Shown here: positions 63,301 to 64,000 of the stretch, one piece after another
How positions within the stretch are numbered: position 1 is the stretch's first letter
Layout of the letters: each line of letters starts with the position of its first letter
NCBI RefSeq assembly: GCF_030816965.1
Contig: NZ_JAUSYQ010000002.1
Location: 124,001 to 188,000 of the forward strand
Origin: Streptomyces canus
GTDB lineage: Bacteria; Actinomycetota; Actinomycetes; Streptomycetales; Streptomycetaceae
Direction of reading: 5' to 3'
Length of the DNA stretch: 64,000 nucleotides
Translations under genes and position numbers: made by a program
The notes under the pieces: generated by a model
Databases searched by the model: none
The model's input: the letters and a program-made list of their open reading frames with translations, nothing else
Told to the model about the DNA's origin: nothing

Positions 63301-63864
63301 TCAGTCCTGCTTTCCGCGGCCGGTGAGCGCGTCGCGCAGGCGGTCGACCATGCCGGTACCGGGTGCGAGGATTTTGTTCGCGGGCGGGGTGTCCGGCGCG
63401 GACGGATGCGGGCGGGTCGGCGCGTGCCGCTTGGCCGAACGCACCTTCTCCCCGAGGTCCTCCAGGGCATCGGCGGAGCAGACGTCGGCCAGAATCGGGA
63501 AGAGCCGGCTCTCCTCGTCGCTGACGTGCGCCGTGACGGAGTTCTTCAGCCGGAGGATGAGCGTGTCGAACTGCCCGTCCCCGGGCTGGCTGCCTTCGAG
63601 CTCCTTGAGCATGCGCTCGACGTCGGCGTGGTCGGCGATCTCCTTGTCGGCGAGGTCGTCTCCCCCGTCGACGTACCGGCGCACCGCCGGGTACAGGTAC
63701 TCCTCCTCGGCCACCGAGTGCCGGATCAGCTCCATGGTGAGCCGGTCGGCCAGTTCGCGCCGCTGCGGGTCGGGACCGGGCAGCGCTTCGATCCGCGCGA
63801 AGAGGTCGTCCACCTCGCGGTGGTCCGTGGTCAGTTCCTGGATGACGTTTCCGCCGTGTCCCAT
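63301..63864 (-). CDS. Hemerythrin-domain protein
   Basis: The 187-residue protein begins at ATG 63864 with a GGAG site. The hemerythrin fold is residues 1-145: VIQELTTDHREVDDLFARIE (His), LIRHSVAEEEYLYPAVRRYV (H-x3-E), IADHADVERMLKELEG and TAHVSDEESRLFPILADVCS (H-x3-E). These give the His/Glu ligands of a non-haem di-iron or related metal site. A Pro-rich tail follows. Bacterial HHE proteins bind oxygen or NO, or serve iron and redox stress. No partner gene is clear. Confidence 0.88.
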   Translation of the reverse strand: MGHGGNVIQELTTDHREVDDLFARIEALPGPDPQRRELADRLTMELIRHSVAEEEYLYPAVRRYVDGGDDLADKEIADHADVERMLKELEGSQPGDGQFDTLILRLKNSVTAHVSDEESRLFPILADVCSADALEDLGEKVRSAKRHAPTRPHPSAPDTPPANKILAPGTGMVDRLRDALTGRGKQD

Positions 63865-64000
63865 GGGTTCTCCACTCCGGGTCGTTTGCAGCGCCGCCGC
63901 CATCCGCGTCGCACGAGCACGCCGCCGACTCGGCACCCAGCACGGATACCTCCCACGCGCGCGCCGACAACATCACGCCGGTCCGCCACTTCACCCGGGC

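Overview
The window is very GC-rich DNA with dense, often GTG- or TTG-started genes and families typical of Streptomyces: SapA-like, DUF2630 and DUF2795 proteins, WXG100/EccD, LtrA, PucR, SigE-type ECF sigma, S53 peptidase and CYP152. It is probably a chromosomal-arm or other accessory region that grades into a better-preserved segment at the right. No tRNA, rRNA or CRISPR array was seen.

Positions 1-19,100 hold intact metabolic genes among decayed ones. Intact items are a lipoprotein L,D-transpeptidase (2.0-3.0 kb), a thioredoxin-like protein, and a divergent PucR regulator next to a ferredoxin reductase/fatty-acid desaturase pair (4.5-7.9 kb). There is also an LtrA membrane protein, two alpha/beta hydrolases, a tautomerase, and a TetR gene with palindromic operators followed by an enoyl-reductase-like MDR, an MBL hydrolase and a D-2-hydroxyacid dehydrogenase. 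Between them lie remnants of an ECF sigma factor, TnpB, an OYE reductase, a P1 peptidase, a luciferase-like monooxygenase and IS3/IS5 elements. A 171-bp piece of tetR is present a second time, perfectly conserved and inverted.

Positions 19,113-24,895 carry a minus-strand recombinase module: three tyrosine-recombinase-type genes and a small coiled-coil protein. Every junction with a following gene is a 4-bp GTGA overlap. The layout recalls Tn554 tnpABC or recombinase-in-trio elements. The first recombinase has an in-frame stop between its domains and the third a 1-nt frameshift.

Positions 25,000-47,300 are a patchwork. Secreted proteins are present (a 1003-residue S53 peptidase with three C-terminal repeats, a polysaccharide deacetylase, a SapA-like protein). 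There is also a reduced type VII secretion locus (EccD, two WXG100 proteins, a broken beta-helix protein). Many pseudogenes and IS fragments lie here, including an almost complete but twice-frameshifted transposase and a head-to-tail junction of a GH13 fragment with a GT2 fragment.

Positions 47,900-64,000 are intact. Small conserved proteins and a CYP152-like P450 precede an 11-gene minus-strand operon (61,805 down to 50,753). It encodes a carbamoyltransferase, GmhB, GmhA, HldE, two GT9 heptosyltransferase-like enzymes and five other glycosyltransferases, nearly all joined by 4-bp overlaps. A UDP-glucuronate-decarboxylase-like SDR and a hemerythrin protein lie upstream. Together these genes should make a nucleotide-activated heptose and build a carbamoylated, heptose-containing glycan or glycoside in a Gram-positive organism that has no LPS.
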